Assembly (NCBI GenBank): GCA_964501065.1
Contig: CAZCRF010000019.1
Span: forward strand, 1 to 41,165
Source: Hallerella sp964501065
GTDB taxonomy: Bacteria > Fibrobacterota > Fibrobacteria > Fibrobacterales > Fibrobacteraceae
Direction: 5' to 3'
DNA length: 41,165 nt
A model generated the notes under the pieces. It did not search any database, was not told where the DNA came from, and saw only the letters and a list, made by a program, of their open reading frames with translations. Every line of letters starts with the position of its first letter. Position 1 is the stretch's first letter. Made by a program: the position numbers and the translations under genes. Shown here one piece after another: positions 16,858-24,654 of this stretch.

Positions 16858-17610
16858 TCAAAGATTTTCCAGAAGTTCGCCGAGGCAGTCCGTGTCGCCG
16901 CCGACTTCTAGCGCATAATCTTCGAATGAGAACTTTTCGGGGGACTTCCGGTTGCGGGAATGTTCCCGATATTCGGCAAAGGCCGCTTCGCAATCCTTTT
17001 GGACGGCGGCATAACGCGGTTTCACCGAAATGGAGCAGTGGACGGTTTCGGTGGAGATGTCCGCGAAGATTTTCCCGGAGGAAATCCTTTGCACGGCAAG
17101 GTTCACCCCTTTGAAATTCTGAAAACCTTCCGAAAGGAATTTTTCGGCGAAGTCCGTGGCTTCGGCGAGATTCTGCACTCGGATGGATTCGTCGAACGAG
17201 CCGTCCGCCGAAAGGACGAAGCCTTTGGAAATCCCGGCAGAAGAAGTCTCCTCCCAACTTCCGACGGGGAACGCCGAACCGCGGAATTGAAACTCCTCGG
17301 AACCACCGCGAAAGAGGAAACGCACGCTTTTGGTCGCTTGGTCGTAGGAGTAAATCCCGACGGAGGAAATCGAACCCTTCGGATCCCAGATTAGCGAATC
17401 CCCGTCGGCCCTGCAAGACGCGGAATACGTCCGGATGATGGATTTTTCCGCATCCGCTTCGTATGTGAATTTGTTTGCAATGAAAATTCCGCCATTCGAC
17501 GAAATCGCTTCTTCTTCGGCCAACTCCGCATTCGGCAAGGCGTCCTCCCCGCACGAAACGACGGCGAAAATCGCCGCCACCACAAAAATCCAGAATGCCA
17601 GTTCCTTCAT
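16858..17610 (-). CDS. Putative lipoprotein of unknown function
   Basis: I do not recognise this 250-residue protein. It starts MKELAFWIFVVAAIFAVVSC, a signal peptide ending in a lipobox with the lipidated Cys at residue 20, and continues GEDALPNAELAEEE, so it is probably anchored in the inner or outer membrane. The rest looks like a soluble beta-rich domain with three further Cys (in YSASCRAD, ETVHCSIS and VQKDCEAA) and another in GGDTDCLGEL near the end. These could form disulfides. The ATG at 17610 was chosen because the longer frame would destroy the signal peptide. A good promoter lies just upstream. Confidence 0.75.
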   Translation of the reverse strand: MKELAFWIFVVAAIFAVVSCGEDALPNAELAEEEAISSNGGIFIANKFTYEADAEKSIIRTYSASCRADGDSLIWDPKGSISSVGIYSYDQATKSVRFLFRGGSEEFQFRGSAFPVGSWEETSSAGISKGFVLSADGSFDESIRVQNLAEATDFAEKFLSEGFQNFKGVNLAVQRISSGKIFADISTETVHCSISVKPRYAAVQKDCEAAFAEYREHSRNRKSPEKFSFEDYALEVGGDTDCLGELLENL

Positions 17611-17630
17611 ATTCAAAACCCTTTGCCTCA

Positions 17631-17660
17631 AAGATAGCACCCCAGTGCAAAGGATTTCAA
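17631..17660 (-). promoter_or_regulatory. Putative promoter of the lipoprotein gene
   Basis: On the minus strand, TTGAAA (17655-17660) and TATCTT (17631-17636) are 18 bases apart. The -10 box is about 20 bases before the ATG at 17610. The same TATCTT box occurs before rpmH and before the DedA gene. Confidence 0.55.
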
Positions 17661-17705
17661 GTGAGTTGCGTCACAGTGTAAAAGGGAACACGACGAAGAA
17701 AAGCT

Positions 17706-18440
17706 TCAATTCGACGGAGACGCGCCCTTGGACTTGTTTCGTCGCAAACCCTTGTACAAAATGTAGGCGATGAAGATTCCCGCAAGCGCGACGACGCCGA
17801 CGGAAAGTTCCGTGTTGTATTTTTCAATGATGTCGCTTTGGCCGTGCGCGACGACGCCGATGACGGCTAAAACGATGTTCCAAATCAACGCTCCCAGCGC
17901 AGTGAAGAGGCAGAAGGGGAAGAGCCTCATGCCGGAAAGCCCCGCGGGGATGGAAATCAGCTGCCGGACGACGGAAATCAGTCGCCCGACAAAGGTGGAG
18001 ACGGCTCCGTGCTTGCGGAAAAAGGCCTCGGCGCGTTCCACTTTTCCCGAATCGAGGAGGCACATGTGCCCGAAACGCGAATCGGCGAACTTGTAAATAA
18101 TCGGCTTTCCCAAAATCTTCGCCAAGTAGTAATTGATCAAGGCTCCGATCAGGGCGCCGAACGTGGCGGCCAGGATGACCAGGGCGATGTTCAATCCCGA
18201 GTCCGGTTGGAGCGCCTTGTAGGCGGCGGGCGGCACGACGACTTCGCTCGGGAACGGGATGAAGGAACTTTCCACGGTCATGAGCAGCATCACGGAACCG
18301 TAATTCAGGTTGTCGATGTACCAGCCCGTGATTTTGGAATAGATGGAAGTCTGTGCGGACGGATCGGCGGCCGGGGCTGCGAACGAAAAGGCGGTGAAGA
18401 ACAGCAGGGAAATTAAAATCAAGCGGATTTTATGGGGCAC
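17706..18440 (-). CDS. DedA family membrane protein
   Basis: This 244-residue membrane protein has the DedA/SNARE-associated signature ESSFIPFPSEVVVPPAAY and the second-half block RLISVVRQLISIPAGLSGM. DedA proteins are linked to flippase-like lipid recycling and envelope homeostasis. I chose a GTG start at 18440 because AAGGAGAA lies a few bases upstream; it gives a hydrophobic N-terminus (RLILISLLFFTAFSFAAPA) that resembles a cleavable signal peptide. Four or five membrane segments follow. The C-terminus is short and basic. It is divergent from the SGNH hydrolase gene. Confidence 0.88.
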   Translation of the reverse strand: MPHKIRLILISLLFFTAFSFAAPAADPSAQTSIYSKITGWYIDNLNYGSVMLLMTVESSFIPFPSEVVVPPAAYKALQPDSGLNIALVILAATFGALIGALINYYLAKILGKPIIYKFADSRFGHMCLLDSGKVERAEAFFRKHGAVSTFVGRLISVVRQLISIPAGLSGMRLFPFCLFTALGALIWNIVLAVIGVVAHGQSDIIEKYNTELSVGVVALAGIFIAYILYKGLRRNKSKGASPSN

Positions 18441-18516
18441 GGATTCTCCTTGTGTTGCAGGCAAAGATAGATATTTTATTAATTTGTGAAGGCATCGCTT
18501 TTTAGAGGAGTTTTCC
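18441..18516. promoter_or_regulatory. Divergent intergenic region with promoters for the DedA and SGNH genes
   Basis: This 76-base AT-rich gap separates two divergent genes. On the minus strand a TATCTT box (18464-18469) stands before the DedA GTG with its AGGAGA site. On the plus strand TTGCAG (18455-18460) and TATTAA 16 bases later could serve the SGNH gene, whose ribosome site AGAGGAG precedes the ATG at 18517. The boxes overlap, so the two promoters may compete. Confidence 0.4.
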
Positions 18517-19722
18517 ATGAAACGTTTTCTTTCCCTCGTGTTCGTTTCAGCAGCGTTCGCCATCGTTCCCAACCAGAATCTCTCCGCCGGGAAGTCGGCT
18601 TATGCGGACGGCGCGGCCACGGATTACCTCACGGACGGTTCCCTGACCAATTGGAAAAATGTTTCGGCCAAGGACATCGCCATCCCCGTCGACTCGGGCC
18701 CTTCGAAATTGTTCGTCACCTGGGAGCTTTACGAAAAAGGGGAAGTCGGCTGGGCGAATTACACGGTGAACTGCACGCATTCGACGACCAGCCTCTCGGA
18801 CTTCGCCATCTTGACTTCCGGGAACAGCACCACGGGCGTTGACGGCGATTGGGACACTGCCTTTGTCGTCACCGGGAACGAAGTCCTTTCCCGCGGAGTG
18901 CAGATAGACTTCGAAGGAAAGTCCTGGGTGCGCTTCTCGTCCGAAAGTACGATGGGGCAGTTCTTGGAAATTGAAATATTCGACATGGACAATGGCGGGG
19001 ACGACACCTGGTTCTTCATGGGGACGAGCATCAGCCAGATGGGCTTGAAGCAGCAGGAATCGGATGAGACCCAGACGACAGCGGATTTGATTCATTCGCA
19101 GTTCCCGGATTACACGCCGGCGATGCTCCGCGGGGGAATCGGCTGCATCAACAGCACGGAAGTCGTCGAACATCTCCCGCAATACTTGGCGAACGTCGGG
19201 AATGTCCACTTCTGGGCCATCGAAATGGGGACGAACGACGCTTGGGGCGGCGGCGATTGGAATCTGGACACTTACATCGGCAACATGCAGGCGATTGTCG
19301 ATTCGGCAAAGGCGCACGGCATCACTCCCGTGATCGCCCGCATCATCGCGACGGATTCGTCGAAAGCCGGCTGGCAGGTGAACCCTCTGTTCTTACAGGC
19401 GTTGGACAGCTTGGTCCGCGTGAACGAACTTCCCGAAGGCCCGGATTTTTACGGCTACTTTTACGAACATCCGGAACTTTTGGGGAGCGATGGTGTCCAT
19501 CCGAATGCGACGACTGGCGGCGGACAGGCCATGCACCGCTTGTGGGCGGAGGCTTTGGCGCCGCTTTACGCGGACACGTCCTCTCCGGAATCCATCCGTC
19601 CGATGAAGAAGCTTCAGGCGAAGTCCGTCGCCAAGGTGGTTGTCCGCAACGGGAAGGTGGAAGTTTGGAATGCGGCGAAGTCGTTTGACGCCAATGGGAA
19701 AGTCAATCCGTCAAAACGCTGA
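18517..19722 (+). CDS. Secreted SGNH/GDSL hydrolase (probable carbohydrate esterase)
   Basis: This 401-residue protein has an N-terminal signal peptide (MKRFLSLVFVSAAFAIV). A beta-rich domain at about residues 30-155 resembles a galactose-binding/discoidin fold (TDGSLTNW, FVTWELYEKGEVGW). The SGNH domain follows, with block I MGTSISQMG (Ser 171), block III MGTNDAWGG (Asn 240, Asp 241) and block V SDGVHPN (about residues 324-330, holding the Asp/His pair). Such enzymes remove acetyl groups from plant polysaccharides, but the substrate here is inferred. The C-terminus ends VEVWNAAKSFDANGKVNPSKR, which loosely resembles a type IX secretion sorting tail. It converges on the CotH gene with a 1-base gap. 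Confidence 0.85.
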   Translation: MKRFLSLVFVSAAFAIVPNQNLSAGKSAYADGAATDYLTDGSLTNWKNVSAKDIAIPVDSGPSKLFVTWELYEKGEVGWANYTVNCTHSTTSLSDFAILTSGNSTTGVDGDWDTAFVVTGNEVLSRGVQIDFEGKSWVRFSSESTMGQFLEIEIFDMDNGGDDTWFFMGTSISQMGLKQQESDETQTTADLIHSQFPDYTPAMLRGGIGCINSTEVVEHLPQYLANVGNVHFWAIEMGTNDAWGGGDWNLDTYIGNMQAIVDSAKAHGITPVIARIIATDSSKAGWQVNPLFLQALDSLVRVNELPEGPDFYGYFYEHPELLGSDGVHPNATTGGGQAMHRLWAEALAPLYADTSSPESIRPMKKLQAKSVAKVVVRNGKVEVWNAAKSFDANGKVNPSKR

Positions 19723-19723
19723 T

Positions 19724-21139
19724 TCACCAGTTGTTCCAAAAGTTGCTTTCCACGGAAACTTCCGCCGTGTAAGATTGCATCCGCGTCGAAAGCCAACTTT
19801 TCAAATGGGAAAGCTCTTCCGCATAATCCTTGTCCGTCGGCCAGCGTTCGGCGTTCTTCGCCAAGGCGGCAGCGTTTTCCGTCGCGTAGGTTTCGAGTTT
19901 TTGGAACGGCACGTTCAATAGGTTCGCTTGGAGTTCTTCGAATCGGGACTTGTAATCGGCGGCGAACGCGCTGTTGCGGAAAAGGTCGCTGAAGAATCCC
20001 GGGATGGAGTTCTTGTAAGTCGGGTCTTCAAACAGGAATGTCTGCGAAGCGAAGTAGTTGTGTCCGTCCGTCATCGAAGCCCAGTCGAATCCGAATCCGC
20101 CGTCGAAATCCCAGACCGGGCCGAAGTGGTATTGTCCGCCGTCCTTGTAGAGGTACATGCTGCGCGGCGCCGCCAGTTCCACGTTCCGCGTGATTTCTTG
20201 CAGGAGGATGAAGTCGATGAAGCTTTGCACGTCCAGTAAAATTTTGACGGAGTCGTAATTCCCGTCTTGAATCAGTCCTTCCAAAACGGCGAAATCCGTT
20301 CGGATGGAGTCGAGAATTTCCGCAGAAGGGCTTTTGGGATATTTGACGGCGACGGGCATCTTGTAAACGGCGGAATGGAAATTGTTCCCCGCGTTCGGGG
20401 ATTCGTCCGGGCCGTCGTCGACGTCCAAGCTGAGCAGGATGCCGTCCGCGCTGATGTTCACGCGGCTCTTGGCGCGCTCTATCTGTTCGGTGAGCTGGTA
20501 CAGTCCGACGTATTCGCCATTCAATTCCACGTCGACGAAGCGGTTCGAGTGGACGAAGGGGAAGTTTCCCATTTCGCGGGCGATGTCGAATGTGACGGCG
20601 TTCATGAAAAAGGTCGGGTCGCGGTAATTGGCGAGCAGCACCCAGTCCTTGTTGGCGGCGAGCCCGAGGACGGAGTGTTTGCTCGGGAGCTTGATGCGGT
20701 AGGGCTTCTTTTCGTAATAGATGCGCGTGGAGTTCCCGCGTAAACGGATCTTGACGCTGTCGGCGGCGAAGTTCTCGTAGAAGCCGTTCCCGTTCAGCGA
20801 TAGGGAACAGTAGGTGTATTCCGTGTCGACGGAGGCGAAATTTTCTGTGGAAATTTTCAGGTAAGGGATGCCGTTCGGGGTGCTTTCCCAAGAGACTGCG
20901 CTCGACGACGATGGTACGGAAGGTTCGGCAGAAGAGGAACTCTCGTCCCGGAAAGAAGAGTCGGATTGTGCAGAAGAGATTCCTTCGGGGAATTTGTCGT
21001 CTGCAGAGGAGGATTGGGCGTCCGAATGCGATTCCGAAGAAATTTCGAACAAATCGGCGGAAGAGGAGGAATCGCTTCCGCAGCCCACGAGAAAGGCGGA
21101 GAGAATGGAGAGCAGGGCGAGGGGCGTTTGGAGTTTCAT
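19724..21139 (-). CDS. CotH-type lipoprotein (predicted secreted protein kinase fold)
   Basis: This 471-residue protein has a lipoprotein signal (MKLQTPLALLSILSAFLVGC, Cys 20) followed by a Ser/Asp/Glu-rich linker to about residue 85, then a CotH domain. Typical blocks are KIRLRGNSTR, KKPYRIKL, NYRDPTFFMNAVTFDIAREMG, ELNGEYVGLYQLTEQI and the metal/active-site region FGPVWDFDGGFGFDW. CotH proteins in spore formers are atypical protein kinases. Cell-surface CotH proteins also occur in cellulolytic bacteria, but their substrate is unknown. The ATG at 21139 was chosen so that the lipoprotein signal is N-terminal. Its neighbour is a secreted esterase. Confidence 0.88.
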   Translation of the reverse strand: MKLQTPLALLSILSAFLVGCGSDSSSSADLFEISSESHSDAQSSSADDKFPEGISSAQSDSSFRDESSSSAEPSVPSSSSAVSWESTPNGIPYLKISTENFASVDTEYTYCSLSLNGNGFYENFAADSVKIRLRGNSTRIYYEKKPYRIKLPSKHSVLGLAANKDWVLLANYRDPTFFMNAVTFDIAREMGNFPFVHSNRFVDVELNGEYVGLYQLTEQIERAKSRVNISADGILLSLDVDDGPDESPNAGNNFHSAVYKMPVAVKYPKSPSAEILDSIRTDFAVLEGLIQDGNYDSVKILLDVQSFIDFILLQEITRNVELAAPRSMYLYKDGGQYHFGPVWDFDGGFGFDWASMTDGHNYFASQTFLFEDPTYKNSIPGFFSDLFRNSAFAADYKSRFEELQANLLNVPFQKLETYATENAAALAKNAERWPTDKDYAEELSHLKSWLSTRMQSYTAEVSVESNFWNNW

Positions 21140-21242
21140 CACGGCATTCAATTTAAAAGGCGCGCCGTGTGGCATTGTCTTTTTCCCGAAGATTCCGTGT
21201 AAAATGCGTTTTGAGCCAAACTTTTCCCGTCGCCAAAGCGCA

Positions 21243-21274
21243 CAAAGAAAACGCCCCGGAAAAACCGGGGCGTT
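21243..21274 (-). terminator. Rho-independent terminator after the malic enzyme gene
   Basis: On the minus strand, the stem AACGCCCCGG/CCGGGGCGTT with a five-base loop is followed by TTTTCTTTG. It lies about 20 bases past the malic enzyme stop. The ahcY terminator at 30987 uses the same ten-base stem. Confidence 0.88.
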
Positions 21275-21292
21275 CTGGAAATGAACGGCGGC

Positions 21293-23593
21293 TCAGTGCG
21301 TGCCGGAGGCGCGTTTCTTCTGCTCTTGGGCGATGGCGTCGACGACCGTGATGACGGCGAGCTTGAAAATCTCGTGAGTCGAGCTGTCCGCCTCTGCAAA
21401 GTGTACCGGCTTGTTCAATCCCATTTGCACGGGACCGATGCTTTCGGTGACGCCCATCGAGAGCAGCATGCGGCACGTGGTGCTTGCCGCGCTCAGGCTC
21501 GGGAAGATGAGGGTGTTCACCGTTTTCCCGGACAGTTTAGAGAAGGGGTACTTGCTGTCGCGAAGCTTGTCGTCCAAGGCGACGTTCACTTGCATCTCCC
21601 CGTCAACGACATAATCCGGATATTGCGCGTGGAGTTTTGCCACGGCTTCCCGGACTTTTTCCGCGCAGCCCGTCTTTTTCGGGTCGCTGCCGAAGTTCGA
21701 ATAGGAGAGCATCGCCATCACCGGGTCGTGCGCGAAGAATTTGACGGCATCGTGGGTGAGTTTGGCGATGTCGACTAACGTGTCCGCATCCGCGTCCGCG
21801 TTCACCAGAGTGTCCGCCAAGAAGTAAGTCCCCTTCTTCGTGCTCAAGATATGGAGCGCGCCGAAGTGCTTGTAATCCTTGCGGATGCCGATGATTTTCT
21901 TCGCCGTTTCCGCTGCGTCGGCAAAGCGGCTGTTCCCTCCGACAAGGCAAGCGTCCGCGTCGCCCGTTTTCAGAAGCATCATCCCGAAGCGGTCGCGGCG
22001 GAACATTTCGTCGTTCGCCTGCGAAAGAGTGATGCCGTTCCGGCCGTTCTCTTCGCTGTAAATCTTTGCGAATTTTTGGCGGCGTTCCCGTTCTTCGGAA
22101 GAGCGCGGGTTGATGATTTGGACGCCTTCGGTGGAAAGCCCCTCGTCGGCGAAAATCTTTTGGATGTTTTCCACGTTTCCGAGGAGAATCGGCTTGGCGA
22201 CGCCTTCCGTGAGGGTTTGCACGGCGGCCTTGATGGTGTTCACGCTTTCACCGTCCGTGAAGACGACGCGCTTCGGGTCGGTCTTCGCCATGTCCGTGTA
22301 ATCGCGCATGAGCTTGTTGTCGTAGCCCATCATGTCGCGGAGCTTGTCGTAATAAGCGTCCCAATCGGTGATGGGCTTGCGGGCGACGCCGCTTTCGCAT
22401 GCGGCTTTTGCGACCGCGATGGAGACTTCGGTGAGAAGGCGCGGGTCGAGGGGCTTCGGAATCAGATACTTCCTGCCGAAGGAGAACCTCTCGGAGTTGT
22501 AAGCGATGTTCACCACGTCGGGCACGGGCTTGTGCGCAAGTTCGGCGATGGCGCGAACGGCGGCGTGCTTCATGTGCTCGTTGATTTCCGTCGCGCGGAC
22601 GTCCAACGCTCCGCGGAAAATGTAGGGGAATCCGATGACGTTGTTCACCTGGTTCGGATAATCCGAGCGGCCCGTGGCGAAGATGATGTCGTCGCGGGAT
22701 GCCGTCGCGACGTCGTAAGAGACTTCCGGGACTGGGTTCGCCAAGGCGAAGACAATCGGGTTTTGGGCCATGGACTGAATCATCTCCGTGGTCAAGATGT
22801 TCGGTTTGGAGAGTCCGAGGAAGACGTCCGCTCCGCGCATGGCGTCGGCCAAGGTGGAAACGTCCGTGCGGTCCGTGGCGAAGAATTCCTTTTGCGGAGT
22901 CAAGTTCTTGCGGTCCTTGCGGATGACGCCCTTGCTGTCCACCATCACGACGTTTTCTTTTTTGAGTCCCAGGGAGAGGTACAGGTTCGTGCAGGCGATG
23001 GCCGCCGCCCCGGCCCCGTTCACGACGCACTTCACTTCGGAGATGTCCTTGCCCGCAATCGTGAGCGCGTTGACAAGGGCGGCACTGCTGATGATGGCAG
23101 TCCCGTGCTGGTCGTCGTGCATCACGGGGATGTCTAGTTCCTTTTTCAAGGCTTCTTCGATTTCGAAACATTCGGGCGCCTTGATGTCTTCGAGGTTGAT
23201 GCCGCCGAACGTCGGGGCGATTCCCTTCACGATTTCAACGAACTTTTTCGGATCCTTTTCGTCGATTTCGATGTCGAACACGTCGACGCCCGCGTAAATC
23301 TTGAACAAGAGTCCCTTGCCTTCCATCACGGGCTTCCCGGCGACGGCTCCGATGTCCCCTAGTCCGAGGACGGCCGTCCCGTTCGAAATGACCGCGACCA
23401 AGTTCCCCTTTGCCGTGTAATCGTAAGCTTTGTTCTTGTCCTTTTCGATTTCCGTGCAGGGGGCGGCGACGCCCGGCGTGTAGGCTAGTCCCAAATCCGT
23501 CTGCGTGCTGTGCGGTTTTGTCGGGACGACTTCGATCTTTCCCGGTTTGCCGCTTGCATGGTAGGCCAGGGCTTGTTCGTTTAAATTGGACAT
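21293..23593 (-). CDS. maeB: NADP-type malic enzyme with phosphotransacetylase-like C-terminal domain
   Basis: This 766-residue protein converts malate to pyruvate and CO2. The malic N-terminal domain comes first (LGLAYTPGVAAPC, ISNGTAVLGLGDIGA, HDDQHGTAIIS), then the NAD(P)-binding domain (VVNGAGAAAIACTNL). From about residue 430 there is a phosphotransacetylase-like domain (RVVFTDGE, GGNSRFADAAET, MLSYSNFGSDPKKTGCAEKV). This fusion and its length match MaeB; the C-terminal domain usually regulates rather than catalyses. The ATG at 23593 gives the normal N-terminus MSNLNEQALAYHASGKPGKI. An 18-bp palindrome lies in its promoter. Confidence 0.93.
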   Translation of the reverse strand: MSNLNEQALAYHASGKPGKIEVVPTKPHSTQTDLGLAYTPGVAAPCTEIEKDKNKAYDYTAKGNLVAVISNGTAVLGLGDIGAVAGKPVMEGKGLLFKIYAGVDVFDIEIDEKDPKKFVEIVKGIAPTFGGINLEDIKAPECFEIEEALKKELDIPVMHDDQHGTAIISSAALVNALTIAGKDISEVKCVVNGAGAAAIACTNLYLSLGLKKENVVMVDSKGVIRKDRKNLTPQKEFFATDRTDVSTLADAMRGADVFLGLSKPNILTTEMIQSMAQNPIVFALANPVPEVSYDVATASRDDIIFATGRSDYPNQVNNVIGFPYIFRGALDVRATEINEHMKHAAVRAIAELAHKPVPDVVNIAYNSERFSFGRKYLIPKPLDPRLLTEVSIAVAKAACESGVARKPITDWDAYYDKLRDMMGYDNKLMRDYTDMAKTDPKRVVFTDGESVNTIKAAVQTLTEGVAKPILLGNVENIQKIFADEGLSTEGVQIINPRSSEERERRQKFAKIYSEENGRNGITLSQANDEMFRRDRFGMMLLKTGDADACLVGGNSRFADAAETAKKIIGIRKDYKHFGALHILSTKKGTYFLADTLVNADADADTLVDIAKLTHDAVKFFAHDPVMAMLSYSNFGSDPKKTGCAEKVREAVAKLHAQYPDYVVDGEMQVNVALDDKLRDSKYPFSKLSGKTVNTLIFPSLSAASTTCRMLLSMGVTESIGPVQMGLNKPVHFAEADSSTHEIFKLAVITVVDAIAQEQKKRASGTH

Positions 23594-23639
23594 AATTGAC
23601 CTCTTGTTGTTCCTGCGATAATTTTTGCAGAGCAAATAT

Positions 23640-23657
23640 AGCAAAAGGCCTTTTGCT
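23640..23657. promoter_or_regulatory. 18-bp perfect palindrome in the maeB promoter (putative operator)
   Basis: AGCAAAAGGCCTTTTGCT is a perfect palindrome. On the minus strand it is followed directly by TATATT (23635-23640), a good -10 box, and preceded by TTCGCA as a weak -35. The 16-base core thus fills the promoter spacer. A protein operator is one reading. Alternatively it is a terminator hairpin for the upstream kinase gene, but no U tract follows. A second inverted repeat, CCTTTC/GAAAGG, sits at about 23667-23681. Confidence 0.5.
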
Positions 23658-23701
23658 TGCGAAGAGCCTTTCACCGAAAGGTTTCTAGAGTTAGGGACGG
23701 C

Positions 23702-24553
23702 TTATTTTGAAGGCTTTTGCTGGAGAACCGTGAGCAAGTCCGGCAGGGCCGTTTCGAATTTGACGCCATACCAATGGTCTTTGTCGCCTATCGTGTTCTC
23801 GATGCACTTGACCGTGTATTCTGCGGCAATCTTTGCCGATTTGAACGGAGAGTTTCCGCGGAGGAGCGCGCCGACAAATGCCGAAGCGTAGACGTCTCCC
23901 GTCCCGTGGCAGCCGCCTTCGATTTTCCTGTGCGCATAATAGGAGATGTTCCCGTTCTCAAAAACGGAGACTCCCGTCGTTTGCGGCGTGTAGCTCACTC
24001 CCGTGAGGACGACGCTCTTTGCCCCGAGCTTCGCCACGTCGGCGGAAAGCTTTTCGATATAAGCTTCGTTGTACGTTTCGCGGTATTCGTTTCCCGTGAG
24101 GAGGGCTGCTTCGGTGATGTTCGGGAGCACGAAGTCCGCTTCGGCGACGAGAGGGCGCATCGCTTCGACGAATGCGTCGTCAAATCCCGGGTAAAGCTTG
24201 CCGTTGTCGGCCATCGCCGGGTCCACGATGTTCAAACTGTTCCCCTTGCGCACGGAGCGCAGGATGTCGAGGACGAAGCCGACCTGCTTCGCGCTTCCCA
24301 AGTAGCCCGTGTAAAAGGCGTCGAAAAGGATGCCCTCCTTTTTCCAGTGATCCAAAATCTTCGGCATGTCGTCCGTCAAATCGCGGAACGTGTAGCCCTT
24401 GAATCCGCCCGTGTGGGTGGAAAGGACGGCCGAAGGCAGGACTGCAGTCTCGAAGCCGCATGCGGAAATGATGGGCAGGGCGACGGTCAGCGAGCATTGC
24501 CCGACGCATGAAATGTCTTGAATCGTCAAGATGCGTTTGTATTCGTAATTCAT
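23702..24553 (-). CDS. Pyridoxal/pyridoxamine kinase-like protein (ribokinase family)
   Basis: This 283-residue protein belongs to the PfkB/ribokinase fold, in the branch that phosphorylates vitamin B6 forms. It begins KRILTIQDISCVGQCSLTVALPI and has VLSTHTGGF and GYLGSAKQ for substrate contact and LPNITEAALLTG. The phosphate-transfer motif is CHGTGDVYASAFVGALLRG, with the catalytic Asp in GTGD. Clostridial and Bacteroides proteins of this kind are annotated pyridoxamine kinase (PdxY-like). A role in hydroxymethylpyrimidine salvage cannot be excluded. It lies between two metabolic genes; the downstream O-acetylhomoserine sulfhydrylase is itself a PLP enzyme. Confidence 0.82.
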   Translation of the reverse strand: MNYEYKRILTIQDISCVGQCSLTVALPIISACGFETAVLPSAVLSTHTGGFKGYTFRDLTDDMPKILDHWKKEGILFDAFYTGYLGSAKQVGFVLDILRSVRKGNSLNIVDPAMADNGKLYPGFDDAFVEAMRPLVAEADFVLPNITEAALLTGNEYRETYNEAYIEKLSADVAKLGAKSVVLTGVSYTPQTTGVSVFENGNISYYAHRKIEGGCHGTGDVYASAFVGALLRGNSPFKSAKIAAEYTVKCIENTIGDKDHWYGVKFETALPDLLTVLQQKPSK

Positions 24554-24591
24554 GAATCTCTCTTTTGGGCGAAGGTGTTTTTTTGTGAATT

Positions 24592-24632
24592 CAAAAATAA
24601 AAAATCCGCATTTGCACGGGGCGAAATGCGAA
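24592..24632 (-). terminator. Rho-independent terminator after the O-acetylhomoserine sulfhydrylase gene
   Basis: On the minus strand, CGCATTT pairs with AAATGCG (24607-24613 and 24624-24630) around a ten-base loop. The stem is followed by a long T-rich run (complement of 24593-24604). It lies about 23 bases past the stop of the gene at 24655. Confidence 0.8.
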
Positions 24633-24654
24633 TTTTCCCGATTCGAGAATGGGC

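Noticed and set aside
20880..21085. Tandem repeat in the CotH lipoprotein
   Set aside because: The serine codons are clustered, but the stretch is an ordinary Ser/Asp/Glu linker without a regular repeat unit.
21851..23137. Plus-strand open frame of 428 codons
   Set aside because: It is antisense to the malic enzyme gene, and the frame is a codon-bias shadow.
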